From Reichenbachiella agarivorans (GTDB lineage: Bacteria; Bacteroidota; Bacteroidia; Cytophagales; Cyclobacteriaceae), in contig NZ_CP106679.1 of assembly GCF_025502585.1 (NCBI RefSeq), forward strand, positions 2,573,501-2,637,500: a DNA stretch of 64,000 bases, written 5' to 3'. Shown here piece by piece: positions 1 to 9,014 of the stretch. The notes under the pieces were generated by a model. That model saw only the letters and a list, made by a program, of their open reading frames with translations. It was not told where the DNA came from and made no database searches. The position numbers and the translations under genes are program-made. Within the stretch, counting starts at the first letter, position 1. Each line of letters starts with the position of its first letter.

Positions 1-310
1 GCATGATGATCAGCGAGCGGACTGCCTCATCGAGTTCTGTGCTGTTGTTTTCTCTCAGGTATTCGGAGGCCAAATCGGCACTCGGCTCCAAATAATCTAG
101 GGTGTTGTGTGTCCAGATACCTAGGTCATGAAAGGCCGCAGCGACCGCCAAGGTCTCAGATGCTGGATAGTTCAGTTCGTCGTGATGCAGGAGTAGCGTC
201 AAGTGATAGACCCGATAGACGTGGTTGCGGTAGGCATTGTAGTCCGCACCCAATGCCTTGGTGTAGTAGAGGAGAATGCCTTCGATGCGGGGGATGGATT
301 TGTTGGCCAT
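1..310 (-). CDS. HD-domain protein, 3' end cut by window edge
   Basis: The reading frame starts at the ATG at 310 and stays open to the window edge, giving 103 residues with no stop. The visible part is helical and carries the metal-binding pattern of HD-superfamily phosphohydrolases: an upstream histidine (H30 in RNHVYRVYH, with H36 nearby) and the HD dyad at H61-D62 in AAAFHDLGIW. HD proteins bind divalent metals and usually cleave phosphoesters of nucleotides; the substrate cannot be told from this fragment. The next gene to the right is transcribed away from it, so it probably starts its own transcript. Confident of the domain, not of the function. Confidence 0.75.
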   Translation of the reverse strand, partial: MANKSIPRIEGILLYYTKALGADYNAYRNHVYRVYHLTLLLHHDELNYPASETLAVAAAFHDLGIWTHNTLDYLEPSADLASEYLRENNSTELDEAVRSLIIM

Positions 311-473
311 GGTGCTAACTTGTATTTGTTCACTAAGCTAAGGGATATAATACTGAGTTCCGATTTCATCTTGGCACTTTCGGAATCTTGTTTTCCTGAA
401 AACATACCTAACTTAACCGCCATGTGGTGATTTATCTCAAAGATGAACTTCAAAAACGCTTAAATGACTACCA

Positions 474-1100
474 ATGAAAATATATAAACTACTTATCCTA
501 TTTACTTTGATCTTAATTTGTGTCACTTGTTATGCTCAAGATGTTAAAATGAATAAGGAAGTAACAGCAATTGTATCTCTGGGCAAGGACTCCCTTGTGC
601 AGATGGCCCTAGAGCTAGTGGACGAAAAGGTAGGCGTTGAGTATTTTGCCAAGATTAGGGTCATGACAGATGGGAGAGAGGTTTATGTTTCGTTTCAGAA
701 TCCAGTGAAATATCTTCCAATGAACTCAGCGTACTATTTTGATTTGAACGTGTCACTGCTCGACCAAGTAACTAGCTATGGTGCTGTCACCAATGGGATC
801 GTTAGAGCAGAAGAAAAACCTAGATTCTATCAACAGACGCAAGAAACTAAGGAGAATATCCAGTTTGTGGTCGATGCAATTAATCGTAGTGATGCAACGG
901 GCACAATTAATTTAGCAGATTTCAAGAATGAGATGACCATTCGAGAACAAAAACAATACTACGATATCACAGTCATTTCAGCATTTCAAGAGTCATCCTA
1001 TAAAATAGAAAAGACCTCAGGAAAGTTATATAATGTAGAGCATGCTCAACTCGTCCCACCTCCATTTGAAGATGAAAGGGTATTAATGGAGATAAATTAG
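474..1100 (+). CDS. Secreted protein of unknown function
   Basis: A 208-residue protein with a clear signal peptide (hydrophobic core LLILFTLILICVTC, cleavage probably after CYAQ), so it is exported to the periplasm or beyond. The mature part has no motif I recognise; it alternates beta-prone stretches and ends in a short proline/acidic tail (VPPPFEDE). The cysteine near the signal end lacks a clean lipobox, so Sec cleavage is favoured over lipidation. It is a lone gene between the divergent HD gene and a convergent oxidoreductase pair. Function unknown. Confidence 0.7.
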   Translation: MKIYKLLILFTLILICVTCYAQDVKMNKEVTAIVSLGKDSLVQMALELVDEKVGVEYFAKIRVMTDGREVYVSFQNPVKYLPMNSAYYFDLNVSLLDQVTSYGAVTNGIVRAEEKPRFYQQTQETKENIQFVVDAINRSDATGTINLADFKNEMTIREQKQYYDITVISAFQESSYKIEKTSGKLYNVEHAQLVPPPFEDERVLMEIN

Positions 1101-1141
1101 TGCCAAGAGTCCATATTTATCTCCTCAATATTGCGCTCACT

Positions 1142-1915
1142 TCAATGTTTGAACTTGTACTTAGTTGCTGCTTTGAGTTTGTCTGAATTCACGATTTTGT
1201 AATCGATGGCTATATCAGAGTAAGTGGGAGGGGCTATTTTTAGTTTTTTGCTCGACTTTTTGTAGAATTCCTCCTTGGTTGGGTGATTGGGAGAGCAGAC
1301 GTTGAAGGTCTCACCCCAAAGTTCTTGCTCTAGGATCGTCTCTATCACACCTATGCAGTCATCCAAGTGAATCATATTGACAGGACTGTCTTTGCCTCCA
1401 ATTTTCTTTCCAGACAAAGTCACGGCAGGGTGTCGTTCTGGTCCGTATAGTCCAGCCATGCGTAAGACTGTTGTGTTTTTTTCTTTGCTGAATATTTCTT
1501 CGGCTTTCAGTAGCGATACCCCACCTCTGGAATAGCAATCATAGCTGGCATCTGCTTCGGTCACCTCGGCATTTGGAGACGGATAGACCGCCGTTGAGCT
1601 GATGAACAGGACTTTCGTTTTGTCAAAATCTATTTGATTGGCAATGGCTTGCAACTGGTCAAGATGAAAATTGGGATCCTCTGGCGTATTGCGTGGAGGT
1701 ATGTTGATCATGAAGATTTCGTTATCGAAGAAATCAGAAGAGTCAATCGTCTTTTGTCCTTTTTCACTCAGATAGGGTTCTATGCCTTCATCTTCCAATG
1801 TCTTTAGTTTGGTAGGTGTAGAGGTACTGCCTTTAACCTGATATCCTTTTTTGATCAGGTCGATCGCTAGTGGCATACCCAACCAACCACAACCCATGAT
1901 ACTAATTTGCTTCAT
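1142..1915 (-). CDS. NAD(P)-dependent SDR/epimerase-like protein (YeeZ-like)
   Basis: A 257-residue Rossmann protein. The start is set at the ATG at 1915 because the dinucleotide-binding loop GCGWLG (residues 8-13) then lies directly at the N-terminus, as in the extended short-chain dehydrogenase family; a longer frame to 1996 would overlap the upstream gene. A strand ending in FISSTAVYPSP and a later LRMAGLYGPERHP segment are typical of atypical SDR/epimerases such as YeeZ, whose substrate is not established. It follows the FAD oxidoreductase gene by 25 nt on the same strand, suggesting one transcript. Family confident, substrate unknown. Confidence 0.8.
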   Translation of the reverse strand: MKQISIMGCGWLGMPLAIDLIKKGYQVKGSTSTPTKLKTLEDEGIEPYLSEKGQKTIDSSDFFDNEIFMINIPPRNTPEDPNFHLDQLQAIANQIDFDKTKVLFISSTAVYPSPNAEVTEADASYDCYSRGGVSLLKAEEIFSKEKNTTVLRMAGLYGPERHPAVTLSGKKIGGKDSPVNMIHLDDCIGVIETILEQELWGETFNVCSPNHPTKEEFYKKSSKKLKIAPPTYSDIAIDYKIVNSDKLKAATKYKFKH

Positions 1916-1940
1916 AAGCGCAAGGATACACAATCCTTGG

Positions 1941-3068
1941 TTAACCTGTCTGCGTGAGTTGTGCGGCCTCCCGACCAATGAGGCTGCCGATGGCAATACC
2001 CATGCCTCCCAGACGTACTGCGACGATGAGGTGAGGAGACAATGTTTTCAAGATGATTTCTCGGGTTTGGCCTGTGCCCATGATTCCTGACCAGCGTTGA
2101 TCGATCTCATAGGTGGTGCCAGGCAAGATTTGGTCACAGAGCAGGCGATCCAACTGATTCTGGATATGAGGATTCAAAGCCATGTCGTAGGTGGTTTCTC
2201 CTTCAAAATCCAAGTTGCGTCCTCCGCCAAGTAGCACCCTGTTTCCTACATTTCTGAAATAATAATAACCCTCATCGAGATGATAAGTGCCTTTGAATTT
2301 TAGATTAGGAATAGGCTGTGTGATGAGTACTTGGGCTCTGGCAGGTTTTACGTCGAGTTCAGGAAGGAGTTGTTTGGCAAAACCATTGGTTGCTACGATA
2401 CACTTTTGGGCTGAGATAGTGCCTTGAACTGTATTGATATTGATGTTGGAGTTAGATTCTTCCATACTTTCTACTTTGATGCCATTCCATATTTGGATGT
2501 TCAATGACTGAGCCAGTTGGATGAGGTTTTTCATCATCAAGCCCGTGTTGATTTGGGCTTCTCCCTGAATCGAAATTGCGCCGATTGTATGTTGGAATCC
2601 AGAAGATGAAACAATTTGATCATCTCTATGATAGGGGTCAAAACCTAAGGTGTTTCTTAGGGTTTTGTTGAGTGTTTCGAGTCGGCTCAGGGTTGATTCA
2701 AAACTGTCTTGTTGGGTAGAGCCAAAGAGTTCGTAGCTGCCATGATTTTCATAACCAATGTTCCCTTCGCCGAGGAGACTTTTGAGATTCTCGAGACCTT
2801 TGATGCGTTTTTTAACTCTGGTGATGACCTGCTCTTCGGATTCCTGAGACAGGTCGTGGAGTAGTTCTGTTGGGCTGCCGTAGCAGGCAAAGCCTGCGTT
2901 TTTGGTGCTGGCACCAGAAGGTAAAACACCAGCTTCTAGGACGGTGATCTTGGCTTGAGGATTGGCTTTAGCGTATTCAATGGCAGCAGATAATCCCACG
3001 ATTCCACTCCCTATGACCAGCAGATCAACCTTTCCTATGAAATATTCTTGTTCCCAATAGCTCCACAT
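1941..3068 (-). CDS. FAD-dependent oxidoreductase, DAO family
   Basis: A 375-residue protein of the D-amino-acid oxidase/glycine oxidase family. The FAD-binding GxGxxG is at residues 20-25 (VIGSGIVGLSAA) followed by the acidic residue ending the second strand (TVLEAG). A second conserved region near the C-terminus (RWSGIMGTG and VRLGGMGIAIGSLIG) matches the FAD-closing segment. The family oxidises amines or amino acids with oxygen or a quinone; the substrate is not visible. It is co-directional with the SDR gene 25 nt downstream. A five-unit heptamer array lies about 55 nt upstream of its start. Confidence 0.85.
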   Translation of the reverse strand: MWSYWEQEYFIGKVDLLVIGSGIVGLSAAIEYAKANPQAKITVLEAGVLPSGASTKNAGFACYGSPTELLHDLSQESEEQVITRVKKRIKGLENLKSLLGEGNIGYENHGSYELFGSTQQDSFESTLSRLETLNKTLRNTLGFDPYHRDDQIVSSSGFQHTIGAISIQGEAQINTGLMMKNLIQLAQSLNIQIWNGIKVESMEESNSNININTVQGTISAQKCIVATNGFAKQLLPELDVKPARAQVLITQPIPNLKFKGTYHLDEGYYYFRNVGNRVLLGGGRNLDFEGETTYDMALNPHIQNQLDRLLCDQILPGTTYEIDQRWSGIMGTGQTREIILKTLSPHLIVAVRLGGMGIAIGSLIGREAAQLTQTG

Positions 3069-3122
3069 GAGTGCTAATTTAAGTTTAGGCTATGCTGGGT
3101 TGATTCAATCGAAAAATAAGCT

Positions 3123-3157
3123 CATTGTCTATTGTCCATGGACTATCGACCATTGAC
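3123..3157. repeat. Degenerate 7-bp tandem repeat, 5 units
   Basis: Five consecutive heptamers read cattgtc, tattgtc, catggac, tatcgac, cattgac and end exactly at the stop codon of the lipoprotein gene on the right. Consensus is roughly YATYGAC. The array sits in the 89-bp gap between two minus-strand genes, upstream of the FAD oxidoreductase. Three other arrays with the same period but other units occur at 54665, 55194 and 60771. Confidence 0.6.
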
Positions 3158-4378
3158 TCACTTCACAAGCGATCCCATTTCCTTTTCGGAGATTTTTTTG
3201 ACGAACATCCTAGGGAATCGACCAGAGACCAAGGTAGTACCTAGTACGATCAAGTTGTTTTCCTCATCTACTTTGATCGAGGCGAGTGTGTATGGGTTGA
3301 TGTTGCCTATCTTCAATACGCCCGTGGACTCACCAGTCGTGGCATCAAAGACGTTGATGGCAATTTGTCTAGACTGTGTCTCTGCTGCGATTACTGAATA
3401 TTGAACGTCATTGTACTCGTATAGCACGATGTCCGCAGGGGTCCTTGATCTGTATTCAGAGAATGGGACAGTCATGAAATCAATGCTTGAGGTGATGCTG
3501 TTGGTTTCTAGGTTTTGAATGGGTTGGATGAAGTTGTCATTGTATTGATAGCCAAAGATGGAGAAAGTGCTTCCGCTAATGGGTAAAGCTGCTGTCAAAC
3601 CACCGTCTGTACTTTGTCCTTGCACTACACCTGTCTCGGCATCACCAAAGACTGTAAAGACCACCGATAGCGTATGATTGAAAATACCATTAAAGTAGTA
3701 AGTACTGGGGTCCATTTGTCCACAAAAGAAGGGCAATCCGTATCGCTCTGGATCAGAAAAGTGATCGAATATGGCTGATGAAATATCAATATTGGTACCT
3801 ATAGAAAAAGTCCTGATCTTATCGTTGTTATTGTCATCACGAATTACATTTCCATCTTTGTCATGAATACTCAAAACCATTTGATCAACACCATCAAAAC
3901 TGAGTAGAATGAGGTTGAGACTGTCAGCTGTGACGTTGACTGCCAATGGCCAGCTCAAGCCATTGTTCAGCGCTATGATTTCGAGAGACGAAGCACTGTT
4001 GCCTACTTTGCACAATTGTGCACGTTTGTTGTTGTCCATCATGACGAAGTAGTGCATGTCATCGATGGTGACAAAGTCACCTACTGGTGATTCATACTCG
4101 TCGGTATTAAGTTCGGACGAAGCGCTGTAGTTCCCCTCTTCGTCGAGTTCGATGAGTTGAACACCTGCTGGTTTTTTGTTGTCCGTTGTACTACTCAATG
4201 ACTGTCGTGTCAACACCAGAAAGCCAGAATCTGTAGCGACCATATCGATCGGGTAGTAGCTCTGGTCACTTCTGAAACTGTCGTAGATTTTGGTAAACGA
4301 GACCGAAGGGTCAATATCATCATCTTTGCATCCTACTAAGATGAACAAAAGGCAAAATGTATATAATAGGTTTTTCAT
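3158..4378 (-). CDS. Lipoprotein of unknown function, likely beta-propeller
   Basis: A 406-residue protein with a lipoprotein signal (LLYTFCLLFILVGC, lipobox LVGC) followed by an acidic KDDDID stretch. The mature region is rich in short beta strands with repeated aspartates and alternating turns, resembling a WD/YVTN-like propeller, but no family motif is certain. It is the last gene of the DUF1800-DUF1501-barrel operon, starting 15 nt after the barrel gene ends, so it probably works with those exported proteins at the outer membrane. Function unknown. Confidence 0.75.
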   Translation of the reverse strand: MKNLLYTFCLLFILVGCKDDDIDPSVSFTKIYDSFRSDQSYYPIDMVATDSGFLVLTRQSLSSTTDNKKPAGVQLIELDEEGNYSASSELNTDEYESPVGDFVTIDDMHYFVMMDNNKRAQLCKVGNSASSLEIIALNNGLSWPLAVNVTADSLNLILLSFDGVDQMVLSIHDKDGNVIRDDNNNDKIRTFSIGTNIDISSAIFDHFSDPERYGLPFFCGQMDPSTYYFNGIFNHTLSVVFTVFGDAETGVVQGQSTDGGLTAALPISGSTFSIFGYQYNDNFIQPIQNLETNSITSSIDFMTVPFSEYRSRTPADIVLYEYNDVQYSVIAAETQSRQIAINVFDATTGESTGVLKIGNINPYTLASIKVDEENNLIVLGTTLVSGRFPRMFVKKISEKEMGSLVK

Positions 4379-4393
4379 ATGAATCAGGTAGGA

Positions 4394-5278
4394 TTATCGG
4401 GAAGAGAAAGTTTTGTCAATGTATCTCAATGGGAAGACGACACTCAGCGAGGCATTGACACCATTGATTTTTGTTTCGTCATTGGTCTCACCCAGTGTCG
4501 CCAATTGATTTTCACTGTAGCGCTGGTTGGTATCTGTGATAGAACTCAAACCATAGGAGTAGGATACTTCTAGGATCGTACGGATGTTGCCGACATCCCA
4601 GCCAAATCCTAAGCCTCCCAAAGCACCAAAGTAGTTCTGAAACTCATCCTTGACATCTACCGTCACTGTCCCTCCATCATAAGTTTGCGGAGTACCTGTG
4701 ATGAAATCAGTATGTTTGATATTGGTTTCTTTTTTGGCGGATAGCGAAAAGGAATATTGCATACCTGCCATAATATAGGGTCTAAGCTTTCCTTGTTTGA
4801 TCAATTCATATCTCAACGACAATGGCACTTCTATAAAACTCGCCGTTTGGGTGACTTTGTACTCAGACTGAAATGTCTCCACATCTGTATCACCTGTCCA
4901 CTCTACCATGCTAGAGTAGCTATACCGAGCCATTTTGTAGACAGGTGTCATCGCTATGGAGAATCCTTTGTGATAGAATGAAAGATCCAAACCGATGTGA
5001 ACACCTGGTTCACTGAAATTTTTGTAGTTCTTTTCTAGTAACTCTGTGTCGTAGTTGATCGGTACTATGGACGAATAGCGTTCTCCTGGATTGGGTTGAG
5101 TGAAATTGGTGCCAAACTTCAACCCCAACCACCACTGTGTTTTTAGGAAGTTCTGGTATTCTGATCCAGGCAGTTTTGGCTTCATGCTTCTACGCTGTGC
5201 CATTATGTTTTGGGCAGAGAGCAAAAGTAGGATTATCAATAAGACCTTACTTACGGATGAAAAGGCGTTTTGTATCAT
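4394..5278 (-). CDS. Outer-membrane beta-barrel protein (PorT-like fold)
   Basis: A 294-residue protein with a signal peptide (VLLIILLLLSAQNIMAQ). The mature part has alternating amphipathic strands with aromatic girdles and many turn residues (LGLKFGTNFTQ, GIDLSFYHKG-like strands, VSYSYGLSS) and ends in a strand, as in the Bacteroidota outer-membrane barrel family. The ATG at 5278 lies 32 nt inside the end of the DUF1501 gene; it is kept because later starts lose the signal peptide. This overlap suggests coupled translation with DUF1501. Its precise role is unknown. Confidence 0.75.
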   Translation of the reverse strand: MIQNAFSSVSKVLLIILLLLSAQNIMAQRRSMKPKLPGSEYQNFLKTQWWLGLKFGTNFTQPNPGERYSSIVPINYDTELLEKNYKNFSEPGVHIGLDLSFYHKGFSIAMTPVYKMARYSYSSMVEWTGDTDVETFQSEYKVTQTASFIEVPLSLRYELIKQGKLRPYIMAGMQYSFSLSAKKETNIKHTDFITGTPQTYDGGTVTVDVKDEFQNYFGALGGLGFGWDVGNIRTILEVSYSYGLSSITDTNQRYSENQLATLGETNDETKINGVNASLSVVFPLRYIDKTFSSR

Positions 5279-6938
5279 TGAGTTTTGGTGATTTGGCTTT
5301 GAAAAAATAAAATCCTGGCATCATATTGTCGAGCTGAAAAGTAACCGTGTGTTTGCCGGGAGCAATGGCTCTGCGTGCAGACCTAACCACACGTCCTGAG
5401 GAATCGATTAGCTCGAAGTTAACCTCCTGGTAGTCATTGACCACCACGTTGGCTTGTACATAATTGGTAGCAGGGTTGGGATAAATAGATTCAATCTGGA
5501 ATTTAGATTGAGTGTAATTATCTGCACTAGTGACCACTTCTTTGATCAGATCCAAGGGTTCGTAATTGCCCCCAGCATGACTAGGTCCTGAAATGAAGTC
5601 ACCGAAGAATATGTCTTGATCTACTACTGATTGATCCACGCCCATCCATTCGTGCAGGATGTTGGCGTATATTTGACGATAGTCAAACTGCATACCGACA
5701 TTGTTTTTACTGAGATCTGGATTGGTTCCATAGATTCCAGCGTTTACACCAGCACCGAATAGCATCACAGGACCTCCAGTTCCATGGTCTGTACCATAGG
5801 AGCCATTGGATGCTATCCTACGGCCAAATTCAGACATTGTCAGAGTCAATACTCTCTCCGATAGACCTCTTGATTTCAAATCCGCATCGAAGGCATGCAT
5901 AGCCGAACTAATGTGGTACAACAATGCAGCATGTCCCCCCAATGTAGGATCGTATGAGGTCGTTTGCTCGGCATGCGTATCGAAACCACCGATTTTGACC
6001 AAAAATACTTTTGTTTTAATTCCACCACTCAACAACCTGGCGATCAATTTTAACTGATTGCTTAGAGGGTTTTTGGAATTGCTGAATGGATATTTTTCAG
6101 GATAGGTGACAGAGCTCTCTTTGGTAGGGGCGTAGATCTCAGCCAGTCGTTTGATGTAAGTCTCTGACTTGTCCTCCAAACTCAAGAGCCAATCCATTTC
6201 CTTTCCATAGGGACTAGGTTTGAGAAATTCAGGTGGAATTCCTCTTGGATCTATTCCTTCATCCGTAAAGCCCTCTAGGTTTTCTATCAAATCGGCAAAC
6301 CCTTGAGGATTGCCAGGGAGCGAAATGGAGGTTGGGATATTTCCTTCCTGATGAAAGAGGAGCGAAACGTCGTTACCTATTTCCAAGGCCAAAGGATCGG
6401 GCATTTCTGAATTGGGAAATTGCTCCGGATAGATCATGGGTGCGTACTCCTGATTCAGGTATCGACCTATCCAACCCGAAGAAAAATAATCATCCGAGCT
6501 GCCTCCCATCAGTTGGATGTCTCTGCCTCTAAAGTGCGATCCATTGTTGTTTTCGTAGGATACACCTTGGAATACTGCTGCCTTACCACGGTCATAGAGG
6601 TCTTTGAAACTATTCATATCAGGATGTAGGCCTACCTGATCAGCAGCTGGTACTGTACTGTCCAATGGAATCAAAGTCCTATTTCCAGACTTATAAGGGA
6701 TCGCAATGTTCGCTCTGCGGCTATAGTACTCCTCGTATTTATCAATAGGAATGATGGTGTTGAGGCCATCATTGCCGCCATGCATTTGTAGCATGATGAG
6801 GACTCGGTCATTGTTGCTTTGCGCAGCGAGTTTTTGGAATTGCTGCTGCCCCGCTAGGACTTGAATGGGAATACCTTGAAATGCAATAGGTGCACCTGCC
6901 GCAAACCCTAAATTCTTTAAAAATTTTCTTCTTTGCAT
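5247..6938 (-). CDS. DUF1501 protein with Tat-like signal and T9SS sorting domain
   Basis: A 563-residue protein. The N-terminus MQRRKFLKNLGFAAG has the twin-arginine pattern RRxFLK followed by a weak hydrophobic stretch. The body belongs to DUF1501, an alkaline-phosphatase/sulfatase-like fold: LQMHGGNDGLNTIIP near residue 52, GFDTHAEQ, MSEFGRR and DHGTGGPVMLFG carry the conserved metal-ligand-like residues. The last ~80 residues (from SIYPNPATNYVQ to KRLFIRK) are a type A T9SS C-terminal sorting domain, so the protein should be exported and anchored on the cell surface. It follows DUF1800 by 17 nt; the two families usually occur together. The enzymatic activity of this family is not established. 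Confidence 0.9.
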   Translation of the reverse strand: MQRRKFLKNLGFAAGAPIAFQGIPIQVLAGQQQFQKLAAQSNNDRVLIMLQMHGGNDGLNTIIPIDKYEEYYSRRANIAIPYKSGNRTLIPLDSTVPAADQVGLHPDMNSFKDLYDRGKAAVFQGVSYENNNGSHFRGRDIQLMGGSSDDYFSSGWIGRYLNQEYAPMIYPEQFPNSEMPDPLALEIGNDVSLLFHQEGNIPTSISLPGNPQGFADLIENLEGFTDEGIDPRGIPPEFLKPSPYGKEMDWLLSLEDKSETYIKRLAEIYAPTKESSVTYPEKYPFSNSKNPLSNQLKLIARLLSGGIKTKVFLVKIGGFDTHAEQTTSYDPTLGGHAALLYHISSAMHAFDADLKSRGLSERVLTLTMSEFGRRIASNGSYGTDHGTGGPVMLFGAGVNAGIYGTNPDLSKNNVGMQFDYRQIYANILHEWMGVDQSVVDQDIFFGDFISGPSHAGGNYEPLDLIKEVVTSADNYTQSKFQIESIYPNPATNYVQANVVVNDYQEVNFELIDSSGRVVRSARRAIAPGKHTVTFQLDNMMPGFYFFKAKSPKLNDTKRLFIRK

Positions 6939-6955
6939 CGTATGAGTTTTTGGAC

Positions 6956-8761
6956 TTACATTAATTGATATTCAGGTGTTTGCAATAATGCATTAAACAA
7001 ATTGGCGAGTTGGTTGTCTGCTTTGTCAGGGTCTGTGCCATTGTCCCAATTGGTAGTCCATGCTGTCTCAGGATCAGCATCCATGCTGCCTACCAGAGCA
7101 TCTAGGAAATAAGCCATGCGTTCTTGCGTCATCTCACTGCCTCCACTGCCGTCAAAAGTGACTGCATCACTCATAGGCAAGAAGTATTCTATCAGGCTTA
7201 TAATCAATGCTCTTGCGTCTCTTGCAGTCGCGTTGGGGATAATGTCCTGTACGAAAAGCAAGGGTCTGATGTCTCCTATGTCTTGAAGGTCACCTGGGGT
7301 GATTCTATTTCGGATGAAATTATAACGGTTCGTTAGGTAGTTTGGGCTGATCCATGATCTGTTGTAGAGCGGGAATTGATGATAGGCAGAATAGCCTGCT
7401 ACCTCAAAGGGTTCATACAGATCTAAGCCTTGTGCACTCATTTCACCGAGTATTGACAAAGTCAATTCATAGAATTTGTCAACATTGGTTTGCGCGCTTG
7501 GGATTTCAATTCCAAAATTTTTGATAAAACCCAAAGTCAAGTCTAGAGGGGATTTGATGATGCCTCCAAACGCATCATCAATGATGGCTGCAGCTCCTCC
7601 GTAAAATTCTTGACTGGTGAATAGTGCCTCTAGCACAGGAGCCAGTTTGTAGTCATTGGCAACAAATACATCTGCCATGTCTTGGATGATACCAGATTGG
7701 ATTTCAGGTGTCACCTCATGGTAAACATAGAATCTGTAGAGTCTTCTGCAGATGTGTTTGGGTGTTTCGTCCTGATCATAGATCAAATCTACCAATTGGC
7801 TAATCTCGTCCAAGACACTTTCTTCTGTGGGGCTGCTACCCAATAATAGATCAGGATTTGCTTGAATCGTAGCATTACCCATTCTGTTGCTAAATGTCTT
7901 GATACTCGTGTCATGTTGGGTGGCGATGTTTCCACCTCTGATGACTCCTCTCGGTAGTCCAGTTTCTATATCCAGATTAGCAAATGGCAGACTGTCTTCA
8001 TCAGTGTCCAATTCAAAGCCTGACAATACCTTGGAGGCAGCTTGGACATCTTCTTCAGTAAAGTTGATGTAGTCACCTTCGAATTCACCATCTGGGAGTT
8101 GACCTTCTAGACCTCTTCCTATGGTGTAGAGCTCCATTAGTTCACGGGCAAAATTCTCGTTGGGACTCCCTTTTACATTTTGTTTTCCATCCAAAAACTG
8201 AAGCATGGCATTTTCCACACATATTTTTTTGGTGAGTTGCTTTAGGTTGACTGGAGCAATGGTAGGGGGCAATATATCTGGCGAGTCTGGATCAGGATTG
8301 GGAGTTGCTATTTCTATGTCATGGGTATCAAATGCAAAGTGTCTAAAGAGTGCGTTTTGATAGTAGATTGATTTGGTGTTGCCTACTTTCTCTTTTTGGG
8401 TGGTAAAGAGTATGTGCATAAAAAAAACTATGCGCTCTCTAAATGAGTAAGAAAGTTTTTGTGCATCAGGGACATCAGTAGCTAGCATCTGCCCCAGTAT
8501 CCATGCATTGAGGAGCGCATCTAGGTTGTCACTGTTGACATCTTTGATGACTGGAGTAGAGATCCATTCTTTTCCAGTCTTAGGATCAATCGGAGGGAGA
8601 GGGGTGGGTAGGTCATCCAATGAGAGTCTGGCAAAAGCCTCTTGAGCTGTCAGTCCAGCGAATTCATTGATTTCTGCAATAGAGCCGCCTGTGCAAGCTC
8701 TTCGCAACAGATGAGCTGCTCTTTTCTTTCCAAGTGTACCTGACAAGGCAGTTAGTGGCAT
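6956..8761 (-). CDS. DUF1800 family protein
   Basis: A 601-residue protein starting MPLTALSGTLGKKRAAHLLRRA, the usual start of DUF1800 proteins (xxAAHLLRRAxFG). The ATG at 8761 is chosen; the longer frame to 8806 begins with TTG and adds only a hydrophobic stretch. Family hallmarks visible are the NFARELMELYTIG segment near the middle, CRRLYRFYV, and LFTSQEFY. It is the first gene of the operon with DUF1501, a barrel protein and a lipoprotein. The family is widespread beside DUF1501 in bacteria that export many proteins, but its biochemical role is unknown. No signal peptide is obvious from the chosen start. Confidence 0.85.
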   Translation of the reverse strand: MPLTALSGTLGKKRAAHLLRRACTGGSIAEINEFAGLTAQEAFARLSLDDLPTPLPPIDPKTGKEWISTPVIKDVNSDNLDALLNAWILGQMLATDVPDAQKLSYSFRERIVFFMHILFTTQKEKVGNTKSIYYQNALFRHFAFDTHDIEIATPNPDPDSPDILPPTIAPVNLKQLTKKICVENAMLQFLDGKQNVKGSPNENFARELMELYTIGRGLEGQLPDGEFEGDYINFTEEDVQAASKVLSGFELDTDEDSLPFANLDIETGLPRGVIRGGNIATQHDTSIKTFSNRMGNATIQANPDLLLGSSPTEESVLDEISQLVDLIYDQDETPKHICRRLYRFYVYHEVTPEIQSGIIQDMADVFVANDYKLAPVLEALFTSQEFYGGAAAIIDDAFGGIIKSPLDLTLGFIKNFGIEIPSAQTNVDKFYELTLSILGEMSAQGLDLYEPFEVAGYSAYHQFPLYNRSWISPNYLTNRYNFIRNRITPGDLQDIGDIRPLLFVQDIIPNATARDARALIISLIEYFLPMSDAVTFDGSGGSEMTQERMAYFLDALVGSMDADPETAWTTNWDNGTDPDKADNQLANLFNALLQTPEYQLM

Positions 8762-8922
8762 AAGCGTGGGGTTGAAGATTACAACTACAAGTATAACAAG
8801 AATCAATGTTGGTTGTTATATTATTTCTTGCAATAATTATATGTTAACAAAAGAGAAATCACGAAATTGTATTCTCTTGATGCCGATAATTATTTAGTAA
8901 TTAGTCTCTTCTAGGGATGCTC

Positions 8923-8959
8923 GATTGTGGAAGAATTCCAAACGGATTCTTCTACAATC
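8923..8959. other. 14-bp inverted repeat in intergenic gap
   Basis: GATTGTGGAAGAAT (8923-8936) pairs with ATTCTTCTACAATC (8946-8959) through one G-T wobble, leaving a 9-nt loop. It lies between the end of the thioredoxin-fold gene and the start of DUF1800. There is no clear T-run on the minus strand after it, so it is either a weak terminator for the upstream gene or a structured leader or operator for the DUF1800 operon. Confidence 0.5.
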
Positions 8960-9014
8960 AAGCTACATGTTTTTGAGTAACAATGGCTGGTATTAAATCT
9001 AATCGGCAAGCATT

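Noticed and set aside
8762-8806. Longer N-terminus for the DUF1800 protein beginning at 8806.
   Set aside because: That start is a TTG, and family members begin near the ATG at 8761; the added stretch has no counterpart in the family.
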